Positions 22,818 through 33,822 of a stretch of DNA of 64,000 nt are shown here, piece after piece. The DNA is from Malania oleifera. Taxonomy: Eukaryota > Streptophyta > Magnoliopsida > Santalales > Ximeniaceae. Within the stretch, counting starts at the first letter, position 1, and every line of letters begins with the position of its first letter. The position numbers were made by a program, and so were the translations under genes. The stretch lies in the NCBI RefSeq assembly GCF_029873635.1, contig NC_080423.1, forward strand, positions 107,059,988 to 107,123,987, in the 5' to 3' direction. Under the pieces are notes generated by a model. That model saw only the letters and a program-made list of their open reading frames with translations. It made no database searches and was not told the DNA's origin.

Positions 22818-23321
22818 TTTCCCATATTTGACAAAACAGATACTGAATATGTTATGTATGGTATATGTAGAACACAAAATACTCATGTTGCCACACACTG
22901 GTATTAGTTTATTTCTCTTACTGAGAGGTGTCTCACCCCAAAATTTTATAAACTTTTTAGGAGCCCCTGATAGGAGAGTGGGAAAAGCCCCACTGATCTA
23001 GAGTTGTTGTCTGCCTTTTTTGAAGGGTAAGTTTTAGTAGGGACAGCTGGATTTTTGTGGGAAGTGTCCCTAGATTTTGTTTCTTTTGGGATGTATATAC
23101 TAAAATACAGTGGATGTAGTGACTCTGGTATTTATAGTAATATGATGGATGATTTGTATTTATTATATTGTGATTATATGTTTCCTGCTCCTTAGGCTTT
23201 CGTTATGAGTTTTGATGTATCTCTGGTACCCATGGGTCCAGGTGGATTATGATCTGCTGAATTGGGATTTATGATATTGATTTTATATAAAAAAAATGTG
23301 AAAATTAAGCAGGTCGTCACA
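21117..23321 (+). repeat. 3' LTR of the Gypsy element
   Basis: 2205 bp, about 260 bp longer than the 5' copy. Differences include extra 45-bp TCGTCGACGA units (about 21245-21380), a segment at about 22265-22620 that the 5' LTR lacks, a shorter minisatellite and an (AT)n run at 22777-22814. TATAAATA is at 21491-21498. Confidence 0.88.
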
Positions 23322-23831
23322 ACTCGGACCTGCAACTGAGCTTGCGGATGCTTGTAGACATACTTGCAGATGGTTACTTTGAGTTAGCTTGGGTTGATCA
23401 CTCAGGGTAAGTCCAGCATTCAGGTCGAACAACCTGTCTTGGGGTTTAGGCATGTCGTTTAGTCCTAGGGAGTGTCTTTTATGCATATATGTTAATTTAT
23501 GTAAATGGTATTTCTATTCATTGAACTGATTTATACTGTGAAAGAAAATGCATATCTTTAGAGGTATAGGTGTGAGTATTATTTTGCAAAAATGCTTTTT
23601 TTTGTTAAATATAGAAATGAATATTTTCTGATTCTACTAAAACTCATGTTGGCCACACCTTGATATTAACCTAGTCTGTCTTATTGAGAAGTGTCTCACC
23701 CCAATGATCATTTGACTTTTCAAAAAACACCAGGGATCGTGCTTAGCTGGCTAGAGGGGCTGAGTCTAGTTTATTTAGCTTATGTACGTGGTGTGTATGG
23801 ATCGAGTTGGTTTTTGTATGTATGATAGTGG
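23322..23831 (+). mobile_element. Gypsy-type LTR fragment (right part of the split LTR)
   Basis: Carries the LTR 3'-half module: GTTGGCCACACCTTGAT, then TGAGAAGTGTCTCA at 23685-23698, then TTTTCAAAAAACACC. It is probably the continuation of 13528-14744 across the younger Gypsy. The right edge abuts a different LTR fragment at about 23832. Confidence 0.55.
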
Positions 23832-25248
23832 TTTATATTTGGGAAAATACTGTTAAAATGATGGTATCTTGAATATGTGGAAAACTTGTTAGTGTGGCAT
23901 GAGTAGAAATGGTTTTGAAATACTCTTTTCTGGAAATGTGATTATGATACGGATTTTTGTAATGGAAAACGAACGTACGGGTTGAGATTTTTATATGTTT
24001 CGCCGGCATATAAGCTGTGCTATGTGTATGATTTGCTAGCATACGGGCTAAGCTATGAATATTTTTTGCTGGCGTACGGGCCGTGCTATGAATATGATTT
24101 GCCAGCGTACGGGCTGTGCTATGTGTATGATTTACTGGCGTACGGGCCGAGTTATGGATATGATTTGCTAGCGTACGGGCTGTACTATGATTTGTCGGCA
24201 TACGGGCTGATTTATGATAAAATGTGTAATACCGGCATACGGGCCGATGATTTTCATGATATATGTATATATACAAAATGATATGATTGATCTGATAATT
24301 GATGATATGAGATATCCATGTATCACAGTTTCAGTATAAGTTATATGATATCAGAACCTGGTTGGCTTGGTCTAAGCTAGCACTTGCACGGTATCGTTGC
24401 TATGTGTCCATGGTCATCATGATCACGATATCTGTGTTAACGCCGCTGTACGGAGTGGTGTGAGATTGGATGGTCGATGTGGTTTTTAAGAAGTGTGTGA
24501 GCGCCCTTGGTGTACGGAGCATGTCTGACAGACCCATCAGACTTACAGACTGTACTATTGACTTGGCTGTGGTCGGCCAACCATTGTCAGATCCCGCTTT
24601 CGGGCCACACAATCCAGTCATGTGGGGGTAATACATGACAACAACCAGCTAACCTACCAGGAATGTTTTTGTATTATATTTTATGAGATGAAATATGACT
24701 ATAAAAATGCAGTATGTTCTGCCATGTTTGATGATATATATATGTTTTCCCAGATTTGACAAAACAGTTACTGGATATGTTATGTATGGTATATGTATAA
24801 CACGAAATAATCATGTTGCCACACACTGGTATTAGTTTATTTTCCTTACTGAGAGGTGTCTCACCCCAAAATTTTATTAACTTTTCAGGAGCCCCTGATA
24901 GGAGAGCGGGTAAAGCCCCACTGATCTAGTATGGTAGATCTGCCCTTCTAGAAGGGTAAGTATTTTGATAGGGTCTGATGGATTTTGTGAAAATGGCCCT
25001 AAGATATCTTTTTGGGTTGAGTATTATGTATATATGTATACAGTGATTGTAGTAACTCTGGTATTGTGATGTATGGTATATTGAGATGTAGATGATTGTA
25101 TGTTTCCTGCTGCCTAGGCTTCCATTATGTGTGCTGATGTATCCCTGGTACCCACGGGTCCAGGTGGATTGTGATTTGTTGAGCAGGGATTTGTGATATT
25201 GATTTTATTATTATATAAAAAAATGTGAAAAATAAGCAGGTCGTCACA
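23832..25248 (+). mobile_element. Truncated LTR of the same family as the 8.6-kb Gypsy
   Basis: Aligns with the 3' LTR from about 21970 to its end, including the minisatellite, the segment with GATATCAGAACCTGGTTGG, TGAGAGGTGTCTCA (24850-24863) and terminus GGTCGTCACA at 25248. The LTR 5' part is missing. Confidence 0.8.
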
Positions 25249-26336
25249 ACACTGATGTTCACCGTCATGAGTTGGAATTTGAGGTTAGTGGTAAGATATT
25301 TCTGAGAATCGCTCTGATGAAAGTGGTGATGAGATTCAGGAAGAAGGGCAAGTTGAGCCCGAGGTATATAGGACCATTCGAGGTATTGGAACAAGTGAGT
25401 TCGGTGGCCTACAAGATTGCACTACCCTTAGTGCTCTCGAGGATCCATGACGTGTTTCACGTATCCATGTTAAGGAGGTACATGCCGGATCCGTCGCATG
25501 AGATTAGTTACTAGTCCTTAGAGATTGGGGATGCTTTATCTTATGAGGAGATACCCATTCAGATTCTGGACCATAAAGTTCAGAACCTGCGTACCAAGGA
25601 GATACCGTTAGTGAAGGTACTCTGGCAGAATCATGTGGTTGATGAAGCTTCTTGGGAGTTAGAGACGGAAATACGCCATAAATATCTGCAGTTGTTCTGA
25701 GTAGTAGTTTCGATAGCGGGATTGGTATAGGTATGTACGTATGTATGTAATATTCTGTTATCGTAGTAATAATGTGTGGTTAGTCTCTAGGAGAGTATGT
25801 GATATTGTGAGCTCCCGAGATAGTGTATGTATGTAACCACAGTATTCCTTTGCCATAAGTGAGGGTATGTATGTATTTGGGATGGGGTTGTTATGTGGGT
25901 GGTCGCTGGCTCTTCCTAGAGTCAGGTATGCGTTTGGGAATGTAGTTGAGTTGGTAAGTGAGAGATTACAAATTTTGAGGATGAAATTTTTTGTAAGGAG
26001 GGGAGGTTGTAAGAACCTGACCCGAGATATGTTAATTGACTAAATAACGAAAGGGTAAAAAGGTAAATTTTGCAAGTTTTGTTGACGAAGTCATTGTTCT
26101 CGTCGATGAAGGCCCTCATACTCTTTGTTGCCGAAATTTAGAGTCTCATCGACGAAGAGATACTGAACGTATTGTAAAATATCGGAATAGGGTTTGTCGC
26201 CAAAGGAGCCAATTCATCGAAGAAATGTATGGATGATTCGTCGACGAAGGTGCCATCTCGTCGACGAGGTTGGCCGGGTCAAAGGGGCTATAAATATCCT
26301 ATTTCATTACTTCATGCCTAAGTAAGCTAAAACTAA

Positions 26337-26386
<50 letters not shown>

Positions 26387-27860
26387 CTTCGCTATTCGTC
26401 ACCTGATTCAACGATCTGACGTTACTGCGTGGATTAGGGGAGGAATCTCTTTGAGAATAGAGGATCAGATCTTCATTTTCGGGACTTTCGGGTTTTGACC
26501 CAAAACTGAGGTAAGGGTCCGATTTTAGTTTCATTTTGGAATATATGTAGTAGTACGAATTGTAGTGAAGTATAGTTCTTGGATGTTTAGGTTTTGGTGT
26601 CTCGGTTCGTAGTTTTGGAGCCGTAAAGTTCATATTTTGGTATTCAGGAAAAGGTAAGGGGATTCTATTTATATTAGTTATTTTTGAAATCGGGATCGGT
26701 AAACATGTAGTTTACGATCGTATGTATGTTTTGGTTACTTATTTGGGGAAATCTATTTGGTGAAAATGCGGAATTTTTGGGTTACAGTTTTAGGGAAAAT
26801 TTGGGGGTTTCGGGTATCATCTCTATTTTGTTGGAGAAATCGTATGTTGTATTAAAATTGTAGTATTAAGATGACCGTACCCATATTTGTATTAAAATAT
26901 ATTCTTGAACTGAAAAAAAATATGATTTGTTGTATACTCAAATAAGTGTGGAATGAAATATTGTAAGTAAAATGTTCCAGATTTTGTAAAAACAGTTAGG
27001 GGCAGCTAATTACCGTACACTGATGAGTATAGGGACATGAGTTCTAAAATTTTTTCAAGTTTTATAAATCAGCTAGGGGCAGCTAATTACCGTATGCTGG
27101 CGCCATGTCTCGGCTAATTACCGTGGGCGAGAGTGTCCGACTCTATATCCGAGAGTGTGAAATATTGCCTGTTCTTTCTGGCTGGTCACTGATGGGTGTG
27201 AGCTACACCATACTGGAAACGATATTGCTTTGAGGCTTCGGTTATTGCAGGGTATCAGGTGCTTAAATCTGACGACACTGACCGTATGTTTGGTATCATA
27301 TGTACTGGAAAGAATTTGTGAAAAATACTGAAACTATATTGAACTGTATCGTATTATATGGTATTGTATTGTGTTATGTTTTACGCCGAAATAACACTCG
27401 TATGCCACATAGTGATATAACCTTCTTTCTTCCTTACTGAGAGGTGTCTCACCCCAAATATATAAATATTTTTCAAGTCTTTCGGGTAGTCGAAACTAGC
27501 ATCCTAGCGTCCAGAAGCGTGGGTGTCGGTTAGCTACGTTTAGTACCTGTGTAGGTATGAGTTTTGTAACTGGGTTGTCAGTGTTGGGTTTTGTAGACAC
27601 CCGGAGTATGTATTGTATTTTGGGATGTATATTTCCAGTTATGTATAGACTCTGGTATGGTATGATGTATGTATAGAAAGAACATTTTCGCTGCGTATTT
27701 AATGAGTATGGATATGTATGTGAATTTGTATAGGGTGTACGTGAACCCCACGGGTCGAACCCTCATTCAATATGGTATCATGTATGTTTTAAATGATACA
27801 AAGACAGGTTAGGTTACTAAAATCACACCTGGGACCGATCTGTGGGTTCAGGGCGTGACA
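25249..27860 (+). mobile_element. 3' end of a second Gypsy element: pol tail plus LTR
   Basis: 25260-25700 encodes an integrase C-terminal region (GKLSPRYIGPFEVLEQV, LSRIHDVFHVSMLRRYMPD, ASWELETEIR). A polypurine tract (AAGGAGGGGAGG) precedes the LTR at 26008-27860 (TGTAAGAACCTG to GGGCGTGACA, 1853 bp). That LTR has TCGTCGACGA at 26258, TATAAATA at 26289-26296, (CT)n at 26340-26380, GTAAGGG at 26511, TGAGAGGTGTCTCA at 27438-27451 and TTTTTCAAG ending at 27477. No 5' LTR was found, so this is a truncated fossil from a related but distinct lineage. Confidence 0.8.
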
Positions 27861-27861
27861 C

Positions 27862-29857
27862 GTAAGGTATCCTTGCATCAAATTGGAAACATGAATAGTA
27901 GAACCAGAGTTAATTTACCAAGTATTAGAAGGAACTTGTGTCTTATTTGATTCGAAACATACATTAGCTAAAAGCTTACCTTTCTTTTGGAACCAGGCTT
28001 TACGTTTTAGGAAACTTTTCTTTAAATGCCCATAGCCATGACAAAAGTAACACCTTGGTCCATAATGTTCCTTCTTACGAGCCTCACCACTATACGAAGT
28101 ACTCGCCACCTTCAATGGATCTCTCTTTAAACCTTACTTTTATTTCTTTCCTTTACTTCTAGTTGTATGACTTATAACATTAATTGAATGTTGTCCTTGT
28201 TGTTGTCTTGCCTCTTCTTAAACTAACATGCTTGGTAATTCATTCACATTTCATTTCTCTTTAATGGTACCACAGTGAATCTGAAAATGCCCATACTGAG
28301 AAGGCAAAGAGTTCAAAATAAATTGAATAAGGAAACTTTCATTAACATTCATTCACAGAGTATAAAGTCTAGCTGCCAAATTAGTCATATCGAGGACATG
28401 TTCATTCATTTCTTTACTACCATCAAATTTCATTGTGGTCAGTTCAGCCATTAACCTCCCTGCAAGGGGCTTATCTGTTGAACGAAATCTTTCCTCCACA
28501 CCCTTAAGGTATTCCTTTGCATTATCTAGTTGAGGGAGTGTTGATTTAATATTATTTACTATACACATCGCATAAACATCAAACTTAATCTGTTCGACCT
28601 TTCCCATGACCTATACAAAGCTTGCTGCTCCGAACTGTTAGATTTAGTAATAGCAACCGGCTTATCCATTCGCAAAGTTAAGTCCAAATCCAGAACACCA
28701 AGGTGAAATTGAATCTGCTCATTCTAGTTAGAGAAATTCATCCCATTGAATATCATAATAGAAGAAGCTAGCGAATGCAATGAAATAGGCATAAACACTG
28801 TAATAACACAAAATGCTCACTACATTAATGCTTTGAGTTTAAAACATTTTATTAGTAAATTGTGTTCAATCTTTGGATCAACTTATGCAATGTACTAACC
28901 CTTACATTTACTGGTAATTTTCATTCATCCAGCCATATTTGATAACCTTTATTAAGTTCGATTGGTCTGTCACCTTTGGGCAAGCATCCCAATCTCACTA
29001 CCATTCTTTCAATTATCCCGATTAATTCAATGATTATTTGAAAATTGATGCACCTTTGGGCCAACCATAATATTCAAAATAACCATTATGTTATTATTTT
29101 GCAAGATTATATTTCAATCAACGTTTATAACTTTTCTTAGCAAGATCACTTGGGTGATAACATGCTAACCATAATAGTAACATTGATTGATTCCTTATTT
29201 AACAAACTTTTATCCATAGTTTTCAGCAAATAACCAATTTCCCCACAGTGAGAATTTTACTTTCTTACTTTTATGTAAAATTCCCTCGCCCTTGCATGCA
29301 TAATCACAACTTTCCATCCAATACGAATGGGTCCATAGCATTGCTTTTATTATTAATTTACCATTATGGGACATATTAATGGTTTGCATGCATTTTATTT
29401 AATGGCTCATTTTATAATTTTTTTTTATGGAAAAATATCTATACTTGTCGACGAGTGGACACATTCGTCAACGAGTGTTCAACACCCATTTGGCAATGAA
29501 AACATACACTCGTCGACGAGGCACTTTTCTGAGAAAAATAAGGCCTTAATATTTTCTCGTCGACGAGGTTGTGCATTAGTCGACAAATGACCTTGATTAA
29601 TTCATCGACGAGACCATAAGATTCGTCGATGAGTCACTCGAACAACCACCTCGAAATTTCGGGAATCATATTTTTCTAATCACAGAACCATCCCAAAAAT
29701 CCAATGAACAGTACAGATAATTTCGGTTTGATTCCAGTAAACAATATACCCATAAATTTTACCCGTAAAACCATAATAAGATCCAACAAAATAATCATAA
29801 ACGATCTTTGTTATGAAGGAAATTCATGATAATTTCAACTTTAGCTCTGATACCACA
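27862..29857 (-). pseudogene. Gag/protease remains and leader of the old Copia
   Basis: On the minus strand from 29857: primer site, a roughly 1.2-kb leader region, gag scraps (LPQLDNAKEYLKGVEERF; RLMAELTTMKFDG), a CCHC-like stretch and the start of a protease-like segment. The leader interval 29440-29640 carries a cluster of TCGTCGACGAG-type motifs otherwise typical of the Gypsy LTRs here. The coding part is broken. Confidence 0.7.
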
Positions 29858-30444
29858 TGTTAGAAAAGCTTTACACATAATAGCCGACAAGATCTTCAAT
29901 TATCATGAACTTCACATCAATAACTTTTATGTGGAAAATAAATAAACCATAAACTATAAACTTTACATACCAGAATTAGTCATATCGAATCTATCGAGAA
30001 GAACACCCAGAGAGGCCAAAGAAATCGTTTCTCCTGCTTTTCCTCCTCCTCCTTTCTTTCTTCACCAGATCTATGGGATCTCCTGACGATTAAAGAAGTA
30101 GAGGCAGAGAGAGGACAATTCCTTTCTTCCTATCTTGCAGCTAACATCACCATACAACTAACCTTAGAGCTTATGAGCTTAGCTTTGGCTTACACTTCCT
30201 TAGCTCTCATTTCCTTAGCTTAGCCTTGATGTATAGCATGCCCTTATAGCTACTCCCTATAATAGTAGCTAATTTATGTATAGGAATCCCTTCAAACTTC
30301 TACCATTAATTTCTCATATTAAATAAGCTAACCCTTTAGTTAACCCATATAACCATTCATATCCTTATCATATGTGACATATTCCTTTAATATAGGACCC
30401 ATATCATTCATGTGGGACACATCCTTTGGGATGTAAATCCTACA
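29858..30444 (-). repeat. 5' LTR of the old Copia
   Basis: 587 bp, partner of 12710-13294. The primer site lies immediately inside at about 29845-29856. Confidence 0.9.
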
Positions 30445-32014
30445 AAAAGAATCATTATATTTGTATTTAGTTAAAGAGCAAGCTATTGTGAGTTACTTGC
30501 AAATGCTTAAAAAGATGATCCAAAAATATTTAAATTAATTATTCATTTAGAGCGCTACTTGTAATGTCGATTTTGACAATTGGGTTCGTACTGAATTATT
30601 TAAAAGGAAATTTTGGGAGGTATTAATATACATGAACTGCTTAAGTCGTGATTTGATATGCACTTAATTAAGTTTTGAAGAACAATGAGTTAAATGATCC
30701 TGTCCTAATTAAAATTGGAAAGCTTTCGGAGTTTTAAATTCTTGACTTATAGGAAGCATTTAGTCCTAACGCTTTAGATTTTTTTGACTCATCTAAGTTA
30801 CTTGTAAGCGTGGTTCATTATTTTTGAAGCAATTTTGTTATAATTTACTTGCATTGGTTTTTATATTTTTGTGCATAATTGTTGTTTAACGGGTTTTCTC
30901 ATTAAATGTTCTTTGAATGAACTTAACTGTACTAAGATTAGTCTTGTTTATAGAAAGACTGAAAGAGAACATGAATATAGATATTTTTGTCCATATGAAT
31001 CAAAATTAAATGATTTTAAAAATTGAAATAACGTGCTTTCTTAATCGATTACACCTCAACACGATAATATATTTATTTTTGATGAATTGGACATTATTAA
31101 TATACGGCGTCGATGTATACTTTTGTACATCTTTAAATTTAACCAGTAAATTTAAAATAAAAAATTGGGATTAGACAATTAAGGTTCATTTGATTTGAGT
31201 AGACTTTGTAAAAAAGGAAAAATAGAGAACTAGTTCATATTTCTTTCTTCTATTTTATAAAGCAAGAAGGAAATAAAATTTGCTTGAGAAATTAATTGGA
31301 AAGTGAAGATTTGAGTAGACTTTTATATTTAAGGAGAAAGAAAAAACAGTTATTGTGAAAAACGTGTAGAAAAGGTAAATAGTAATAAAAATTTGAAGGT
31401 CTTCGTATGATTTTCGGGACTTCAAATTTGATTTTAATAAGGAAAGAGGGAAAAAGTGGTCTGGTCTAAAGGGAAAAATGAAATGAAGAAGAAAAGGTAA
31501 ATTGTGTTTTCCTCATTAAATAATAAAAGATAGTAGGAAATAAAGTTTGAGGAAATATAGATTTTATTTGAGCTGATTCGCATTTAATAGATAAGAAAGA
31601 GGGAAAATTGTAAAGAAGGGAAAAATAAATAAAAGAAAGTGAATATTTTTAATATTTTTCTCCTTTTTGGTATATAAAAACAAATTTACGCTTCTATTCG
31701 TTATGACAGACTCTTCCGTCCAATTTCAGACTTTCTCAACATAGTAGTCTCCATCTATACCTATATGTAAAAATATCCTCAGGATAACTCGATGCAACTT
31801 CAATGAAAATTATTTGCTTTGATCCGCTAAATTCACGATTTTAATTTCTAAAAATTGAATTATCTTTGTAAGTCCAAGATCTTTCTAATACATGTGTAAT
31901 GTATGATGGGAGAAAAAAAATTAGGTTCTCCCATTATATCCTTTCATCTAATGAAAATATTTTAAATAGGACCCTAGGTCTTGTACGATAGATGAGTCGC
32001 ACTTAATTTAATGA
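30445..32014. other. AT-rich spacer, no gene seen
   Basis: No coding signal. 31190-31640 is purine-rich, with a repeated GATTTGAGTAGACTTT (about 31194 and 31309), and may be another degraded dispersed repeat. Confidence 0.45.
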
Positions 32015-32198
32015 GACCTATTAAGGGTGGCAAAATGGACCAGAACTCGACGAGTAACCCGTGACCCGTCCATTTAAATCTGGTTTGGGTTAGCAAAAGG
32101 TGATCGGTTTATAAACGGATAAACTCAAATTCAACCAATTTAATAAACGAGTTAGACGGATTTAGGTTGGGTACCCGCCGGGTGGCCCGTTTAATTTG

Positions 32199-32260
<62 letters not shown>

Positions 32261-32591
32261 TACATTAAAAAATATTAATTAAAGAGATGTACTATTTTCT
32301 ATATTTTTTATTTTTTTATTAAAATATTAATAAATAAAATAAAAAGTACTATTTTTTTTAAATGTCACTTTATATGAAATATTTAAAACAATTAAAAATA
32401 AATAAATTCTATTTTTAAACAGATTCTTAACGAGTACCCATTTATTAAACGGATACGTTTTAATTTATATGGTAATCACCCGTTAGTAAACGGATCAACC
32501 CAAATCCAAATCCAAACTCGTTTAACCCCTACTAGCGTACAACCTGCTCAAACCTAATTCACTAACCATTTTGCCACCCCTAGGACCTACT
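32015..32591. mobile_element. hAT-type MITE with 8-bp target-site duplication
   Basis: Element 32023-32583. The ends AAGGGTGGCAAAATGG and CCATTTTGCCACCCCTAG are imperfect inverted repeats of the familiar hAT form. Flanks GACCTATT (32015-32022) and GACCTACT (32584-32591) match at 7 of 8 positions. The interior is rich in CCCGTTTA/TAAACGG blocks and holds an (AT)n(GT)n run at 32200-32258. Non-coding. Confidence 0.85.
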
Positions 32592-33594
32592 GTTAGAACT
32601 TTGAAGTATTTTCTTAAAAATAAAAAAGACCACATTGGTCCTCCAAAAGAGCAATGTAAAAAATTAGGTCTCTTTCGAGAACTAGTATGGTCCTCTCATC
32701 AAGTCCGATTCATCTAATGAAAATATTTCAAATAATGAATCGTATACCATATGATTCACATATAATTTAATATGATATAGAAAGACGTAATAGAAAGATC
32801 ACAACCCTTTCTCGAAAGGATATAATTTTTTCTCGTGACGGTGACACTTTGGCCAAAGATTAGTTAAATAAAAGAAAGTGTCGAACGCGGGATCATGAAT
32901 CATGCCAGAGGAAGAGGGGAAAAAGAAAAGAAAAGGCTTCACAATTCACATGCATGAACAAGGACTATATATGTGTATATATACGTAGCTAGCTTGTTTT
33001 ATTGAACGAAAAATGGGATGGTTCATTGATTGCAGAGACGTAGTGGTACGGGCCATGCACTTCTGGGGGCCCCTCAGGACAGCCCCACAAACTAAGGACA
33101 CCCATTATCCAACCTACCATTAAATTGACCCAAACTGGCTCTAGGTTACATTCACAGTCCACACGCATTGTCCCAAGTCGTACTTAGCCTGCCCTGCCAG
33201 CTCTTTTCCCCTTTTAGCTTGTGTCACATGGAATATCATTCCCCAAGTCGACGGCAAAACAGGTTGGCGAATTAGGTTTCCATGGATTCATTCATGTATG
33301 GATGCGACTCAAACGAGTTTGGCTCAGAATAATTTGTTTATAAATGAGTTTTTGGAACTCGTATTTGAAGTCGATTAATCAATTAAAGAATTATAACTTA
33401 TTACTGATTAATTGTTGTAGTGTATGACTCATATATGTTGAGTGCTATGGAAAAAATAATGAAAGTTGTTTACAAAAGAATATATATGAATATATAAAAT
33501 TATGAAGTAGGTAAGGAAATATAGGAAAGTGCGCTATTTGTTTTTTTCATTGCCTTCAATTGAATTGCATTAACACCTTTATATCGGCATCTTC
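32592..33594. other. Spacer, no gene seen
   Basis: Mixed AT-rich sequence with a more GC-balanced patch at 33040-33260. No coding frame, RNA gene or terminal repeats were recognised. Confidence 0.4.
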
Positions 33595-33822
33595 ATCTTT
33601 TACGCACTCCTCAATTCTACACACTTCTACATATTTCACCTTCCACACAATTCTACACACTTCCCTTCACCTTCCACACAATTCTACACATTTCCACACA
33701 CTTCATCTTCCACACAATTCTGCACACTTCCACACGCTTCATGTTCTACACAACTCTTCACTTTTCCACCGACTTCAATTTTTTAATTTACATTAATAAA
33801 ATTACAAATTAATTTTTAACAA
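33595..33822. repeat. Minisatellite (TTCCACACAATTCTACACAC type), copy 1
   Basis: About six imperfect units of 20-36 bp built from CTTCCACACAATTCTACACA and CACTTCATC. The 45-bp tail after the array (AATTTACATTAATAAAATT and TTTTTAACAA, to 33822) is also found after the second array at 42015-42058, so both arrays belong to one repeat family. Confidence 0.88.

Larger units (their letters stand above)
14745..23321 (+). mobile_element. Near full-length Gypsy retrotransposon, Tekay/Del-like (broken fossil)
   Basis: 5' LTR 14745-16685 and 3' LTR 21117-23321, with termini TGTGACAACC (TATGACAACC in the 3' copy) and GGTCGTCACA. Flanking 5-mers ACACG (14740-14744) and ACTCG (23322-23326) fit a target duplication. 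The primer site TGGTATCAGAGCC is at 16690 and the polypurine tract AGGAGGGGAGA just before 21117. Colinear coding remains: gag from about 16989 (retrotransposon gag domain about 17170-17700, zinc knuckle about 17838-17925), reverse transcriptase 18250-18850, RNase H 18900-19260, integrase zinc-binding and catalytic core 19570-20300, C-terminal region to about 20830. It carries several breaks, perhaps half a dozen to ten, and cannot be functional as it stands. About ten differences in the first 160 LTR bases make it much younger than the surrounding Copia. Confidence 0.88.
12710..30444 (-). mobile_element. Old Copia LTR element, expanded by nested insertions
   Basis: Two homologous LTRs bound the block: 12710-13294 (3' LTR in element sense) and 29858-30444 (5' LTR). 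Both read TGTTAG to CCTACA on the plus strand. The flanks are GAAAG (12705-12709) and AAAAG (30445-30449), a one-mismatch 5-bp target duplication. Beside the 5' LTR, minus-strand TGGTATCAGAGC is the initiator-tRNA-Met primer site. A purine-rich tract (minus strand, about 13295-13307) borders the 3' LTR. Gag remnants lie at 27915-28607: a UBN2/gag-like segment and a CCHC-like segment containing CYFCHGYGHLKK, followed by a protease-like start near 27862-27915. Much of the coding region is gone or displaced by Gypsy pieces. It is a broken fossil. The LTRs differ at roughly 14% of positions in the first 190 or so compared by eye, so it is the oldest layer of the nest. Confidence 0.85.

Noticed and set aside
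33560-33796. Possible secreted repeat protein (His/Thr/Phe-rich)
   Set aside because: It is the translation of a minisatellite that recurs at 41740-42010 with a non-coding tail.
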